Assembly (NCBI GenBank): GCA_009694185.1
Contig: SHVR01000021.1
Location: 1-40,674 of the forward strand
Reading direction: 5' to 3'
From: Alphaproteobacteria bacterium
Lineage (GTDB): Bacteria; Pseudomonadota; Alphaproteobacteria; SHVR01
DNA: 40,674 nt
The notes under the pieces were generated by a model, which had not been told where the DNA came from, ran no database searches, and saw nothing but the letters and a program-made list of their open reading frames with translations. Made by a program: the position numbers and the translations under genes. Positions 26,650 to 35,789 of this stretch are shown here, piece after piece (within the stretch, counting starts at the first letter, position 1; the number at the start of each line of letters is the position of its first letter).

Positions 26650-29600
26650 GGCCCGCTGCCCCGCTCGGTGGCGGGCGCGAGGGCACCCCCCCCAAGGCGC
26701 CGCGCCAGCCGGTCGAACGCTAGATAGATGACCGGCGTGGTAAAGAGGGTCAGCAATTGGCTGACGATCAGGCCACCGACGATCGCAACGCCGAGCGGGT
26801 GGCGCAATTCCGACCCGGTCCCGGTGCCGAGCATCAGCGGTAACGCGCCGAGGAGCGCCGACATCGTCGTCATGAGGATCGGACGAAATCGCAAGAGACA
26901 GGCCTGGTGGATGGCGCGCCCGGGCGTCTCGCCCTCGTTGCGTTCGGCGTCGAGGGCGAAGTCGATCATCATGATCGCGTTCTTCTTCACGATGCCGATC
27001 AACAGGATGATGCCGATGATGGCGACGATGTCGAGATCGTGGCCGGCCAGCATCAAGGCGAGCAGCGCCCCGATGCCCGCCGATGGCAGCGTCGAAAGAA
27101 TCGTGACCGGGTGAACGAAGCTCTCATAGAGGATGCCAAGGACAATGTAGACGGCCACGATGGCCGCCAGAATCAACAATAGCTGGCTCCTCAGCGTGCC
27201 CTGAAAGGCCAGTGAGGCGCCCTGAAAGTTCGCGATGATGCCGGCCGGCAGGTCGATCGATTCCTGTACCCGGCGAATCGCGGCAACGCCCTCGCCGAGC
27301 GAGATACCCGGCGCCAGGTTGAACGACACCGTGGTGGCGGGAAATTGACCCAGATGGTTGATCTGGAGTGGCGCCGACCGTTCGCTGATCCGGGCGATGG
27401 CGGCGAGCGGCACTTGCCGGCCGCCGCCGAGCGCCGATGGTAGATACACCGCATCAAGTGCATCGAGCGCCGTTTGCAGGGAAGGCTCCGCTTCCAGAAT
27501 GACCCGGTATTGATTGGTCTGGGTGAAAATGGTCGAGATGATGCGCTGGCCGAAAGCGTCGTAGAGCGCATTGTTGACGGTGGCAAGCGTGATGCCGAAG
27601 CGGGCGGCGGCATCGCGGTCGATGGCAATATAGACTGCGGCACCTTGGTCCTGGAGATCGCTCGCCACCTCGGCGAGCTCGGGTAGCAGGCGGAGCCGCT
27701 CGACGAGCCGGGGAACCCAGGCCGACAGCAGGTCGGGATCGGCGGTCTGGAGGGCAAAACGATATTGGGTGCGGCCCGTGGTGGCGTCGATGGTCAGATC
27801 CTGCACCGGTTGCGTGTAGAGCTGGATGCCGGGTACGTCCAAAGCCGCCGTCTGAAGTCGCCTGGCGATCGTGGCGGCATCGGCGCTCCGTTGCTCTTTG
27901 GGTGTCAGATTGATCAACAGGCGGCCATTGTTGAGCGTGGCGTTGGTGCCGTCGACACCGATGAAGGACGACAGGCTGGCAACATCCGGATCGGCCAGAA
28001 TTTTCGCGGCCATCGCCTGTTGGCGCTCGGCCATCGCCGCGAACGAGATCGACTGCGGCGCCTCGGTCACGGCCTGGATCAGGCCGGTGTCCTGCACCGG
28101 AAAGAAACCCTTGGGAATGGCAAGATAGAGATAACCGGTCATGGCGACCGTGCCGAGCGCCACCCAGAGCGTCGCCGATTGATGGTCGAGAACCCACACC
28201 AGCGCCGCGTCATAGCGGGCGAGCAGGGCATCGAACCAACGCCTGGCGACGCGGGCAAATGGCGACTCGTCGGCCGCATCGGCGTGGCGAATGAGACGCG
28301 CGCACATCATCGGCACCAGCGTCAAGGACACCACCGCCGAGATCAAAATGGAGATCGCCAGCGTGATGGCGAACTCGCGGAACAAGCGGCCGACCACATC
28401 GCCCATGAAGAGCAGCGGGATCAGCACCGCCACCAGCGACACGGTCAGCGAGAGGACGGTAAATCCGATCTGCTTGGCACCCTTGAGGGCCGCCTCCAAC
28501 GGTCGCATGCCGCGTTCCATATGGCGCATGATGTTCTCGATCATGACGATGGCGTCGTCGACGACGAAGCCTGTCGAGATGGTCAGCGCCATGAGCGAGA
28601 GATTGTTCAGGCTGAAACCCAGCCAATACATCATGCCGAACGTACCGACGAGCGAGAGCGGCACGCACACCCCGGAAATCAGCGTGGCACGGACATTGCG
28701 GAGGAATAGGAAAATCACCAGCACCACGAGCACCACGGCGAGGCACAATTCGAACTGCACGTCCCGGACCGAGGCGCGGATCGTGGTGGTGCGGTCGGTC
28801 AACAGCGTCACCTCGACGGCCGGCGGCAGCGAGGCGCCGAGGCGCGGCAGCAGCGCCTTGATCCCGTCGGCCACCTCGATGACGTTGGCCCCGGGCTGGC
28901 GCTGGACGTTGAGGATGACGGCCGGGGTCAGGTTGATCCAGGCGCCGAGCTTGGTGTTTTCGGCGCCATCGACGGCCTCGGCCACATCGGCAAGGCGAAC
29001 CGGGGCACCGCCGCGATAGGCGATCACCAGGTCGCGATAGGCCTCGGCACTCTGGAGCTGGTCGGTGGCGTTGATGGCGTAGGCGCGCATCGGCCCGTCC
29101 AGGCTGCCCTTGGGCGCGTTGACGTTGGCATTGGCGATGGTCGTGCGCAGGTCGTCGATGTTGAGACCGTAGGCGGCAAGCGCGCGCAGATTGACCTGAA
29201 TGCGGATGGCCGGCCGTTGGCCACCCGCGATGCTGACCAGGCCGACGCCGGGAAGCTGCGAAATCTTCTGCGCCACGCGGGTATCCGCCAGGTCTTGAAT
29301 CTGCGGCAGCGTGAGCGTCTTCGATGTGAGCGCCAGCGTGAGAATGGGCGCGTCGGCCGGGTTGATCTTGGCGTAGATCGGTGGCGCGGGCAGGTCGCTC
29401 GGCAACAGACTGCCGGCGGCATTGATCGCCGCCTGTACCTCCTGCTCGGCGGCGTCGAGGGCGATCGACAGGCTGAACTGGAGCGTGATGACCGAGGCGC
29501 CACCGGAACTGACCGACGACATTTGCACCAGGCTCGGCATCTGGCCGAGTTGGCGTTCGAGCGGCGCCGTGACCAGGGAGGTCATCACGTCCGGGCTGGC

Positions 29601-29759
29601 ACCGGGATAAAATGTGCGCACCTGGATGGTCGGATAGTCGACCTGGGGCAATGCCGACACCGCCAGAAACCGGTAGGCGATGGCGCCGACCAGCATGATG
29701 GCGGCCATCAAGAGGGTGGTGGCGACAGGGCGGTGAATGAACGGGCTTGAGAGGTTCAT
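26646..29759 (-). CDS. mdtB: RND multidrug efflux permease, MdtB-type
   Basis: A 1037-residue RND pump subunit of normal length. It opens with [19 protein letters not shown], carries the TM4 relay in [15 protein letters not shown], and has [22 protein letters not shown], a hallmark of the MdtB/MdtC branch, in the second half. In the E. coli family the two permeases form a mixed trimer (two MdtB, one MdtC) that exports bile salts, novobiocin and similar compounds. The gene order adaptor-MdtB-MdtC here matches that system. Both ends overlap the neighbours by 4 bases. It is clearly a paralogue of the gene at 23374 and is diverged enough to exclude a recent duplication. Confidence 0.96.
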   Translation of the reverse strand: MNLSSPFIHRPVATTLLMAAIMLVGAIAYRFLAVSALPQVDYPTIQVRTFYPGASPDVMTSLVTAPLERQLGQMPSLVQMSSVSSGGASVITLQFSLSIALDAAEQEVQAAINAAGSLLPSDLPAPPIYAKINPADAPILTLALTSKTLTLPQIQDLADTRVAQKISQLPGVGLVSIAGGQRPAIRIQVNLRALAAYGLNIDDLRTTIANANVNAPKGSLDGPMRAYAINATDQLQSAEAYRDLVIAYRGGAPVRLADVAEAVDGAENTKLGAWINLTPAVILNVQRQPGANVIEVADGIKALLPRLGASLPPAVEVTLLTDRTTTIRASVRDVQFELCLAVVLVVLVIFLFLRNVRATLISGVCVPLSLVGTFGMMYWLGFSLNNLSLMALTISTGFVVDDAIVMIENIMRHMERGMRPLEAALKGAKQIGFTVLSLTVSLVAVLIPLLFMGDVVGRLFREFAITLAISILISAVVSLTLVPMMCARLIRHADAADESPFARVARRWFDALLARYDAALVWVLDHQSATLWVALGTVAMTGYLYLAIPKGFFPVQDTGLIQAVTEAPQSISFAAMAERQQAMAAKILADPDVASLSSFIGVDGTNATLNNGRLLINLTPKEQRSADAATIARRLQTAALDVPGIQLYTQPVQDLTIDATTGRTQYRFALQTADPDLLSAWVPRLVERLRLLPELAEVASDLQDQGAAVYIAIDRDAAARFGITLATVNNALYDAFGQRIISTIFTQTNQYRVILEAEPSLQTALDALDAVYLPSALGGGRQVPLAAIARISERSAPLQINHLGQFPATTVSFNLAPGISLGEGVAAIRRVQESIDLPAGIIANFQGASLAFQGTLRSQLLLILAAIVAVYIVLGILYESFVHPVTILSTLPSAGIGALLALMLAGHDLDIVAIIGIILLIGIVKKNAIMMIDFALDAERNEGETPGRAIHQACLLRFRPILMTTMSALLGALPLMLGTGTGSELRHPLGVAIVGGLIVSQLLTLFTTPVIYLAFDRLARRLGGGALAPATERGSGP

Positions 29760-30991
29760 CGCTCTCGCGTCGGCCGTCCGTCGCCGCCGCGTTGGCCCGG
29801 CAGCATGATCTTGGCGCCATCGCGCAACCGGTCGACCCCGTCGACGACGACACGATCGCCGGGGGCAAGGCCCGAGAGGATGGCGACCCGCTGGCCATCC
29901 TGGACGCCGAGTTCAACCTTCTGGACGCCCACGATGTTGTCGGCCTTGACCAGATAGACATAGGTCCCGGGCGCGCCGCGCTGCACGGCGGCGACCGGGA
30001 TAACCGTTTGTGCGCTCAGCATGTCCACGACGATCTCAAGATTGACGAACTGGTTGGGAAACAGCGCCTCGTCCGCATTATCGAATTGTGCCTTCAGCTT
30101 GACCGTGCCGGTCGCCACATCCATCTGGTTGTCGACCGTGGTCAACCAGCCGGCCGCGAGCTTGGCCTTGCGACCGCGGTCGAAGGCCGTCACCGGGAGA
30201 ACCGAACCCGACTGGAGACGTTTGATGATGAGTGGCAGATTGTCCTCCGGCACCGAGAACAGTACCGTGATCGGCCGTACCTGGGTGATGACGACGATGC
30301 CGCCAGGGTCATTGGTCTGCACATAGTTGCCGGCATCCACGAGGCGGAGGCCCACGCGGCCGCCCATCGGCGCCAGGATGCGGCAATAAGTCAGGTTGAG
30401 CGCCGCGTTGTTGACCAGTGCCTGATCGGTCTTGACGATCCCCTGGTATTGCTGGACCAGCGCCAATTGGGTATCGAGCTGTTGGCGGGCGATCGAGTTC
30501 TGCTCGGCGAGCGTGCGATAGCGCGCCAGGTCAACCTCGGCGTTACGCAAGAGGGCCATGTCGCGGGCCAGTTGGCCTTGGGCCTGTTCGAGAGCGTGTT
30601 GAAACGGGCGCGGATCGATCTCGGCCAAGAGATCGCCCTTGGCCACCACCTGGCCCTCCTCGAAGGCAATCCGCATGAGGGGGCCCGCGACCTGGGTCTT
30701 GACGGTGACGATGGCAAACGGCGTCACCGTTCCCAAGGCGTTGAGGGTGCGCGGTACGTCTTCCCTCAGCGCCGGTGCGACGACGACCGGCACCGGCTGG
30801 CCGGCGCCGAAACGGCCGCGCGGCGCTTCCGTTTGCGGGCGGGTCTGCGCCCACCAAACAACCGCGCCGGCCGTGCCCAGGATGACGGCGAGGACCAGCA
30901 ACTGGATCCAGGCGCGCCGACGGGGCCGCCGGGTCTCGCGCGACAGGGTGGGCGGCGCTCGCTCGTCGGTTCTCGGGTTCTGGTCGTTCAT
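29756..30991 (-). CDS. mdtA: RND efflux periplasmic adaptor (MdtA/HlyD family)
   Basis: A 411-residue membrane fusion protein linking the RND pump to the outer membrane duct. One N-terminal anchor helix ([20 protein letters not shown]) is followed by a lipoyl half ([21 protein letters not shown]), the alpha-hairpin and the second lipoyl half ([10 protein letters not shown]). Beta-barrel and membrane-proximal domains ending in [17 protein letters not shown] come last. The frame is open 38 codons upstream, but the ATG at 30991 is the best family-length start; its only GGAG touches the ATG, so initiation may be weak. It is the first gene of the efflux operon and divergent from the VOC gene, with no local regulator gene. 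Confidence 0.94.
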   Translation of the reverse strand: MNDQNPRTDERAPPTLSRETRRPRRRAWIQLLVLAVILGTAGAVVWWAQTRPQTEAPRGRFGAGQPVPVVVAPALREDVPRTLNALGTVTPFAIVTVKTQVAGPLMRIAFEEGQVVAKGDLLAEIDPRPFQHALEQAQGQLARDMALLRNAEVDLARYRTLAEQNSIARQQLDTQLALVQQYQGIVKTDQALVNNAALNLTYCRILAPMGGRVGLRLVDAGNYVQTNDPGGIVVITQVRPITVLFSVPEDNLPLIIKRLQSGSVLPVTAFDRGRKAKLAAGWLTTVDNQMDVATGTVKLKAQFDNADEALFPNQFVNLEIVVDMLSAQTVIPVAAVQRGAPGTYVYLVKADNIVGVQKVELGVQDGQRVAILSGLAPGDRVVVDGVDRLRDGAKIMLPGQRGGDGRPTRER

Positions 30992-31091
30992 CTCCGGCTG
31001 GACTGACCGGCTCCTTTGTGGCCAATCGGGCGGCAATCGGCGCGGAGTGCGAACACCAAGGTACCCATTCGAGCGCCAAACAGCAATCTTG

Positions 31092-31111
31092 AACAGGATC
31101 AACACCCTGTT
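31092..31111. promoter_or_regulatory. Small inverted repeat between the divergent mdtA and VOC genes
   Basis: AACAGG (31092-31097) and CCTGTT (31106-31111) are exact complements around 8 bases. The site lies centrally in the 162-base divergent region, near AT-rich -10-like sequences (TAAACT at 31119, TATAT just after). An operator is possible, but a 6-bp arm can arise by chance, and no regulator gene is next door. Confidence 0.25.
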
Positions 31112-31153
31112 TGCCTGCTAAACTATATCTCACACCCGCCGGGAGGGAGCCCC

Positions 31154-31561
31154 ATGAAGCTGACATTGCACCACGTCAATTTCTGTTCGACCAATGTGGA
31201 CGCGATGGACAAGTTCTATCGCGACGTCCTTGACTTGGATTCCGAGCCGTCGATGAACGCCAACCGCGTCATGGGTCAGGGATATCCGGGAAAAGTGTCC
31301 TTTGTCACCGACGGCACGACCCAGCTTCACTTGGCCGAAAAGGACCTCAAGGTCGGATTCCGCACCGGCCAGGTGATCAACCCGGTCGAGCGTGGCCATA
31401 TCGCGTTTCGCACCGACGATATTGCCCAATTCAAGAAGCGCCTTGAAGAAAACGGCATCACTTATTGCGATTATGGCGCCTGGGCGATGAAAGGCTGGGA
31501 ACAGATCTTCTTCTATGATCCCGACGGCAATATCGTCGAGGTCCATCAGGTCCACGCCTGA
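31154..31561 (+). CDS. VOC (glyoxalase/bleomycin resistance/dioxygenase) superfamily protein
   Basis: A 135-residue metal-site vicinal-oxygen-chelate protein with two beta-alpha-beta-beta-beta modules. Candidate metal ligands are His7 (LHHVNF), His59 (QLHL), His82 (GHIAF) and Glu129 (GNIVEVHQ). The ending FFYDPDGNIVEVHQV is standard for the family. Members include glyoxalases, fosfomycin- or bleomycin-resistance proteins and ring-cleaving dioxygenases; none can be chosen from sequence alone. The frame is open 46 codons upstream, but the ATG at 31154 has a strong GGAGGGAG site. It is divergent from the efflux operon and converges on the Nudix gene with 9 bases between. Confidence 0.9.
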   Translation: MKLTLHHVNFCSTNVDAMDKFYRDVLDLDSEPSMNANRVMGQGYPGKVSFVTDGTTQLHLAEKDLKVGFRTGQVINPVERGHIAFRTDDIAQFKKRLEENGITYCDYGAWAMKGWEQIFFYDPDGNIVEVHQVHA

Positions 31562-31570
31562 GGCAAGGTC

Positions 31571-32203
31571 TCACCGCCAAGCCCAGACCGGTTGTTCCAG
31601 ATGGTCGACGCGGATGGCGTTGCCTTTCAGCGCCACCTCGCGGAACTGGTAGACGATGGCGGCGGTGGGCGCGTGCACCTTCTGGCCGTAGACCAGCAGG
31701 CGAACGAGCGGCCGGTCGCTCTCCGGGATCGAGGCGAATTCGGGCGAGCCCGGCCGGTCGAGTTCCTGGAACGAGACACGGTGGATCGAGCGCACCTCCG
31801 CCGGATTGGCGGTGAGTGCGGCCGCCCGCCCGCCCCAGACGACGATCGGCGTGATGACATAGCCCGACCGGGTCGGGTAATCGTCGAGCCGGCCGAGGAT
31901 GGCGGCCGGCGGCAGGGTCAGGCCCACTTCCTCGGAAAGTTCGCGTAAGGCGGCATCCTCGACCGTCTCGCCCGCGTCGATCCGCCCGCCGGGCAGCGCC
32001 CATTGGCCGGCGTGGCTGCGCAACCGGGACGCGCGCCGGGTCAAGACCAGGGCTGGTGCCCCCGCCTCGTCATCGACGATGGTGAGCGCCACGGCGGCCG
32101 GCGTCAGTTCGTGGCGGCCGAGCGGGCGATGGCTGAAGGCGTCGAGATTGGCGGCAATCCGCGGGCGCCATGATTCGTCCAGGAAGGTAAGCCTCTCAGA
32201 CAT
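31571..32203 (-). CDS. Nudix hydrolase, probable CoA pyrophosphatase (NudL-like)
   Basis: A 210-residue hydrolase. The Nudix box spans G73-L95 with Glu79 and R87-E88-x2-E91-E92, a full match to GX5EX7REUXEEXGU. The preceding segment [22 protein letters not shown] resembles the CoA-pyrophosphatase motif, so the likely reaction is cleavage of CoA or acyl-CoA to phosphopantetheine and 3',5'-ADP. The ATG at 32203 overlaps the last bases of the SDR relic (ATGTCTGA). It may therefore have been translationally coupled to the original SDR gene and still be the distal gene of the UGSC operon. Confidence 0.9.
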   Translation of the reverse strand: MSERLTFLDESWRPRIAANLDAFSHRPLGRHELTPAAVALTIVDDEAGAPALVLTRRASRLRSHAGQWALPGGRIDAGETVEDAALRELSEEVGLTLPPAAILGRLDDYPTRSGYVITPIVVWGGRAAALTANPAEVRSIHRVSFQELDRPGSPEFASIPESDRPLVRLLVYGQKVHAPTAAIVYQFREVALKGNAIRVDHLEQPVWAWR

Positions 32204-32337
32204 AGATCATCTTTCGGGTCATGCCGCCATCGACCACGAGTTCGGCTCTCCTGACGAAACCGGCGCCATCCGAGAGCAGATAGGCGACCGGCGCCGGTCA
32301 CGATGACGACCGGATTGCCCGCGGACGTTGCCACCAA
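32196..32337 (-). pseudogene. SDR gene relic: N- and C-termini joined by an internal deletion
   Basis: Read on the minus strand from a TTG at 32337 (or GTG at 32334), the DNA encodes [16 protein letters not shown], an SDR N-terminus with the cofactor-loop start. After a one-base frame change it reads [20 protein letters not shown], then MTRKMIYV and a stop, an SDR C-terminus. About 190-210 codons between are missing. The junction is in or next to ACCGGCGCCGGT, a 12-base palindrome. The N-terminal fragment begins immediately after the selenoprotein TAA and the C-terminal fragment overlaps the Nudix ATG, so the intact gene once sat between them in the operon. Confidence 0.85.
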
Positions 32338-32338
32338 C

Positions 32339-32869
32339 TTACGCGGACCGGGTGCAGGCCTCGATGATGCGCTCGATCGCATTGTCGGCAATGGCGGCCA
32401 ATTCGCCCGCCGTGCGGTTCTGAATCGGGTGCGGCACATAGACGATGGCTGGATCGAAGCCGAGCGACTTGGCCTGGGCCCTGGCCGCCGGCTCGAATTC
32501 GACTGTCGCCACCGCAAGGCCCGGGATACCGCGTTTATCGAGGGTCGCAATGTCATGCAAACTGCACGACGTGCAGGAGCCTCAATCGGCCAGGCCTTCA
32601 ACGACAATGTCGCAGCGCTCGATCAGCCTTTGCAGCACGTCCTCGGGCGCGGGCTTGGTGTGGGTGGGCTTCTGGAAGCGGAGCACGTTCAAGCCCCGCT
32701 CGTTCAGCCGCCGCTCCACCTGATCGAGAAATTCGTGGCTACGTTCCTTGGATATCGACAACAGGCCGATGGTGGCGCCTTCCAGCCGTTCGGGCGGTGC
32801 CAGGCGCGGCCGCATGCCGGGGGCGAGTTCCGCCGTCGGGTCGCGCATCAAATAGGGCTCGTTCCGCAT
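32339..32869 (-). CDS. UGSC-motif selenoprotein, Sec96 encoded by in-frame TGA
   Basis: The gene is 177 codons if the TGA at 32584-32582 is read as selenocysteine. Residues 1-95 (ending CDIVVEGLAD) are followed by U96-G-S-C99-T-S-C102, then LHDIATLDKRGIPGLAVA in the same frame, PHPIQNRT, and a TAA at 32339. The downstream 80 codons cannot be an independent gene: no ATG, no ribosome site and no domain boundary is seen. The motif and flanking sequence match the UGSC family, named for Sec/Cys-Gly-Ser-Cys, whose biochemical role is not established; a thiol/selenol redox function is inferred. The ATG at 32869 has AGGAGGAG. It lies 10 bases after the thioredoxin-like fusion gene. A standard gene caller would report two fragments (32582-32869 and about 32339-32560). 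Confidence 0.93.
32552..32570 (-). promoter_or_regulatory. Candidate bacterial SECIS hairpin
   Basis: Counting the U of UGA as 1, bases 15-21 (GUCGUGC) pair with 27-33 (GCAUGAC), seven pairs with one G-U. The apical loop is AGUUU, with G at 23 and U at 24. In E. coli fdhF the SelB-contacting loop bases are G23 and U24, so spacing and identity agree. The loop starts 18 bases after the UGA, inside the usual bacterial range. A competing 6-bp hairpin (32562-32576) would place a GU loop too close to the UGA. Confidence 0.7.
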
Positions 32870-32879
32870 GGACTCCTCC

Positions 32880-34304
32880 TCATAGTGCGATCTCCTTGGT
32901 CACGGGGCGGACGGCGGCCGGGTTTCGCTGGCCGGTCCATCCTCCGATGATGGCGGACATGAGGCCGCCGCGCCCGCCCGCGCGAACCAGCAAGAACGTC
33001 TCGGCGTGGAACTTGTCGATCGTGTCCTCGGCGCGCTCGGGCGCAACACCCACGGCGACACCGCCCAGACCCGTCACCATGTCGCGGCCGGGGCGGCGAA
33101 GTGCCGCCTTGAGCGCCAGCTCGATATCGGTCCGGCCCCAACCGGCCGCTCGAAATATCTCGTAATGATCGGGTGAGAGCACCAGGACGGCGCCGCCCCA
33201 GCCAGCGACCTTGGGATGGGTCACACCCCATAGCCCCATGGCGAGCGAGCGTGCCAAATCATCGGGCGTGCGCGCCGCCTGGTCGGCGAAGCCGGTCACG
33301 CCATCGGCGTGGAAGAGGGTGACGGTGTTGCTCCCGGGCGGAAAGCCGCGCGCCACCGCCAAGGGCGTCCAACCGGGGTCGGTTTCGTCCTCGGCAAAGC
33401 AGAAGCTGTATTTGCCGGGATTGCCCAGAACGGCGCGGTCGATCTCGCCCGGTATGCCGCCGCCCACATTGCGCACGATGAGTTGGAGTGCCCGGCCGAT
33501 GCTGGCATTGGCGCGGTTGCCTTGGCCGAGCGCGTTGCCGCCCCAGTTCATGCCGATGCGCTTGGCGATCGGGCCGTTGACGATGATGAGCGGTCCCGAG
33601 AAATAGAGCGTGCAGAGGAGGCCGTGCATGGCGAATTCCGGCATCAGCGCCGCCTCGACAGCGGCGATGACCACCGGCAGATAATCCGGCCGGCAGCCCG
33701 CCATGACCGCGTTGATCGCCGCCTTCTCGACGGTGAGCGGTTGCAGGTTGGGCGGAATGAGACCGATCACCTCATCCGGCTTCCGCCTGGTACCACCCAG
33801 CATGCGGGCAATCCTGAGGTCGGTCGGTGGGACGATCGGCAGGCCATCGGTCCAGCCCCGGTCATAGGCGACCTCGATCGGGTCGTCGTCATCCGCCACC
33901 TCGATCGGTCTGGCCGCCAAGTGCAGGTCACCGAAGCGGAGGGCCAGGCGTTCCGGCATACCGGGCTCCACAGTCTTGGAGCCGCAGCCCGGCTGGAACG
34001 AAGTGAGGCCCGGCCCGAGACCGGCCGCGCCCGAGACTCGTTCCCATTCGGCCCGGTCCCAGCCGACCGTGCGCGCAACTTCCTCTCCGTCTTCGAGGCG
34101 AATGAGCGTCGGCACGATTTCGACCCCGAGCCGCCAGGAGCGCTCGAGCATCCGGTCGTCGAGGGCGCCACCCAGGCTCTCGGGGAAGGCCGGGTCGTCC
34201 TGGCAATAGAGGGCGAGAGGCGCCCGGGCCTTGAGCTGGCCGAGGACCGGTTCCACCAGCAAGCAGGTGGGGCAGTCGCGTTTGACGACGGCGATCAGTT
34301 CCAT
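32880..34304 (-). CDS. Thioredoxin-like domain fused to an uncharacterised UGSC-associated domain
   Basis: A 474-residue cytoplasmic protein. Residues 1 to about 95 are thioredoxin-like: an early strand, the C11-P-T-C14 redox motif, and a cis-Pro at 65 in VEIVPTLIRL. The remaining 370 or so residues have no fold I recognise. Marked segments are DRGWTDGLPIVPPT, NAVMAGCRPDYLPVV, NWGGNALGQGNRANASIGRA and LVLSPDHYEIF. An isolated Cys (GCGS, about 107) joins the parts. Start is ATG 34304 (a GTG at 34307 is one codon earlier), only 10 bases after the aminotransferase stop, and its own stop is 10 bases before the selenoprotein. It could reduce or be reduced by the Sec/Cys centre of that protein, but this is inference. 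Confidence 0.82.
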   Translation of the reverse strand: MELIAVVKRDCPTCLLVEPVLGQLKARAPLALYCQDDPAFPESLGGALDDRMLERSWRLGVEIVPTLIRLEDGEEVARTVGWDRAEWERVSGAAGLGPGLTSFQPGCGSKTVEPGMPERLALRFGDLHLAARPIEVADDDDPIEVAYDRGWTDGLPIVPPTDLRIARMLGGTRRKPDEVIGLIPPNLQPLTVEKAAINAVMAGCRPDYLPVVIAAVEAALMPEFAMHGLLCTLYFSGPLIIVNGPIAKRIGMNWGGNALGQGNRANASIGRALQLIVRNVGGGIPGEIDRAVLGNPGKYSFCFAEDETDPGWTPLAVARGFPPGSNTVTLFHADGVTGFADQAARTPDDLARSLAMGLWGVTHPKVAGWGGAVLVLSPDHYEIFRAAGWGRTDIELALKAALRRPGRDMVTGLGGVAVGVAPERAEDTIDKFHAETFLLVRAGGRGGLMSAIIGGWTGQRNPAAVRPVTKEIAL

Positions 34305-34314
34305 CACATGGCGT

Positions 34315-35694
34315 CTATATCTCGCCGTCGGCCCTCAGCATGCGCACCGCCTCGCGGAAGGCATGGATGGTGTGGGCGAGGTCCGCCTCGCTGTGGGTTG
34401 CCGAGACGATGCCGCCCGGCCGGCTCGGTATGTCGACGCCATTGACGATCAAGGCGAGGTGCAATTTGTGGACCAGCGCCTGGGGGGCGTTTTTCAGCGT
34501 GTCATAGGGGATCGTGAGCGGATCGAAGGTCTCGGGCTTGACGTCGGCGCGCCGGTCCTGGTTGAGATAGATGTGAAATCCCGAGAAGGTGCCATAGGCG
34601 GCCCAATGCATTTTCTCCTCGGCCAGCATCCGGTTGAGGCCAGCGCGGAGCCGCTCGCCATAATCATTGGCGCGCGCGCAAGCGTCGCTCGTGCCGATGA
34701 TTTCCAGGGTCTTGGCGCCCGCCGCCGCCGAAACCGGATTGGCGTTGAAGGTGCCCTGATGCTGGACCTTCTCCCGGTTGGCTGTCCGGCTCACCTCGAA
34801 GTCGAGGGCATCGAGAATGGCCTTACGTCCGACAAGGGCGCCGCCCGGCAGGCCGCCCGCCAGAATCTTGGCGTGGCAAGAGAGGTCCGGAACGATCCCG
34901 TAATGGGCTTGGGCACCGCCGGGTGAGACGCGGAATCCGGTCACCACCTCGTCGAAGATCAACACCACGCCATGCTTGGCGGTCAATTCGCGCAATCCCG
35001 CCACATAGTCGGCGGTGATCGGCACCAAGCCGAAGGAAGCGCCGGTCGGCTCCAGGATCAGGCCGGCGATGTCCTTGTCGCTTGCGAGCAGCACCCGGGC
35101 GGCCTCCAGATCGCCCGGCGGCAACAGCAGCACGCCGTCCGCCACACCCGCCAACACGCCGGGCGCCGGCGTGCCGTCGAAATGATTGGTGACCCCCGAC
35201 GCCATATGGTCGTGCCAGCCATGGAAGTGGGTCTTGAGACGCACCACCTTGGTGCGGCCGGTGAAGGCGCGCGCGAGCCGCAGCGCCATCAGCGTCGCCT
35301 CGGTACCGGAGGAGGTGAAGCGCAGCCGCTCGGCCGCGGGCACCAGCTTCTTCACCCATTGTGCCCAGGCCACCTCGCGCGAGTGGTTGGCGCCGAAATG
35401 CGTGCCTTGGGCCAGCGCCGCCTGGATTTCGGCCAGCACTTCGGGCCGGTTATGGCCGAGCAGCAGGGCGCCGTGGCCGCCGTAATAATCCACATAGTCG
35501 TTGCCATCCACGTCCCGCTTGTGGGCGCCCTTGGCCTCGCTGACATAGATGCCATAGGGCAGCAGATAGCGGCTGTCATGGGTGATGCCGCTCGGGAAGC
35601 ACTCGGCGGCCTCGCGGGCGAGCTTGGCGGAGCCGGGCGTCTTTTCCCGATAAGCGGCCGTAATACGGGAATTGGTCGGGCCGGTGTCGGGCAT
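34315..35694 (-). CDS. Class III PLP aminotransferase, HemL-like (glutamate-1-semialdehyde mutase group)
   Basis: A 459-residue PLP enzyme of the class III aminotransferase fold. SSGTEATLMALRLAR (near 128-142) binds cofactor phosphate, Asp248 in LIFDEVVTGFR contacts the PLP nitrogen, and Lys276 in SCHAKILAGGLPGG is the Schiff-base Lys. It resembles GSAM, but many such homologues are catabolic transaminases, and here it lies beside redox and catabolic genes rather than tetrapyrrole genes. A biosynthetic hemL role is therefore doubtful. GGAGG precedes the ATG. It is the first gene of the operon with the thioredoxin fusion and the selenoprotein, and divergent from the gamma-glutamyltransferase gene. 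Confidence 0.9.
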   Translation of the reverse strand: MPDTGPTNSRITAAYREKTPGSAKLAREAAECFPSGITHDSRYLLPYGIYVSEAKGAHKRDVDGNDYVDYYGGHGALLLGHNRPEVLAEIQAALAQGTHFGANHSREVAWAQWVKKLVPAAERLRFTSSGTEATLMALRLARAFTGRTKVVRLKTHFHGWHDHMASGVTNHFDGTPAPGVLAGVADGVLLLPPGDLEAARVLLASDKDIAGLILEPTGASFGLVPITADYVAGLRELTAKHGVVLIFDEVVTGFRVSPGGAQAHYGIVPDLSCHAKILAGGLPGGALVGRKAILDALDFEVSRTANREKVQHQGTFNANPVSAAAGAKTLEIIGTSDACARANDYGERLRAGLNRMLAEEKMHWAAYGTFSGFHIYLNQDRRADVKPETFDPLTIPYDTLKNAPQALVHKLHLALIVNGVDIPSRPGGIVSATHSEADLAHTIHAFREAVRMLRADGEI

Positions 35695-35789
35695 GGTGCT
35701 GTCCTCCGCATCCTTCGATGGCGCGAGAGTAGCGCATTCTTGCCGCCCCGGTCATGATCTCCGTTGCCGGAATCCGTGAGAGAGTACCC

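Noticed and set aside
23374..29759. Recent tandem duplication of the RND permease gene
   Set aside because: The two proteins are strongly diverged and match the standard MdtB and MdtC pair, so the arrangement is ancestral.
32339..32560. Separate small gene starting at TTG 32560 after the TGA
   Set aside because: It has no ribosome site, starts mid-domain, and is in exact phase with the upstream frame across the UGSC motif; it is the second part of the selenoprotein.
32562..32576. CTGCAC-GTC-GTGCAG hairpin as the SECIS
   Set aside because: It is a perfect 6-bp stem, but its loop would be only 11 bases from the UGA, closer than known bacterial SECIS elements; the 32552-32570 hairpin fits better. 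The two may compete.
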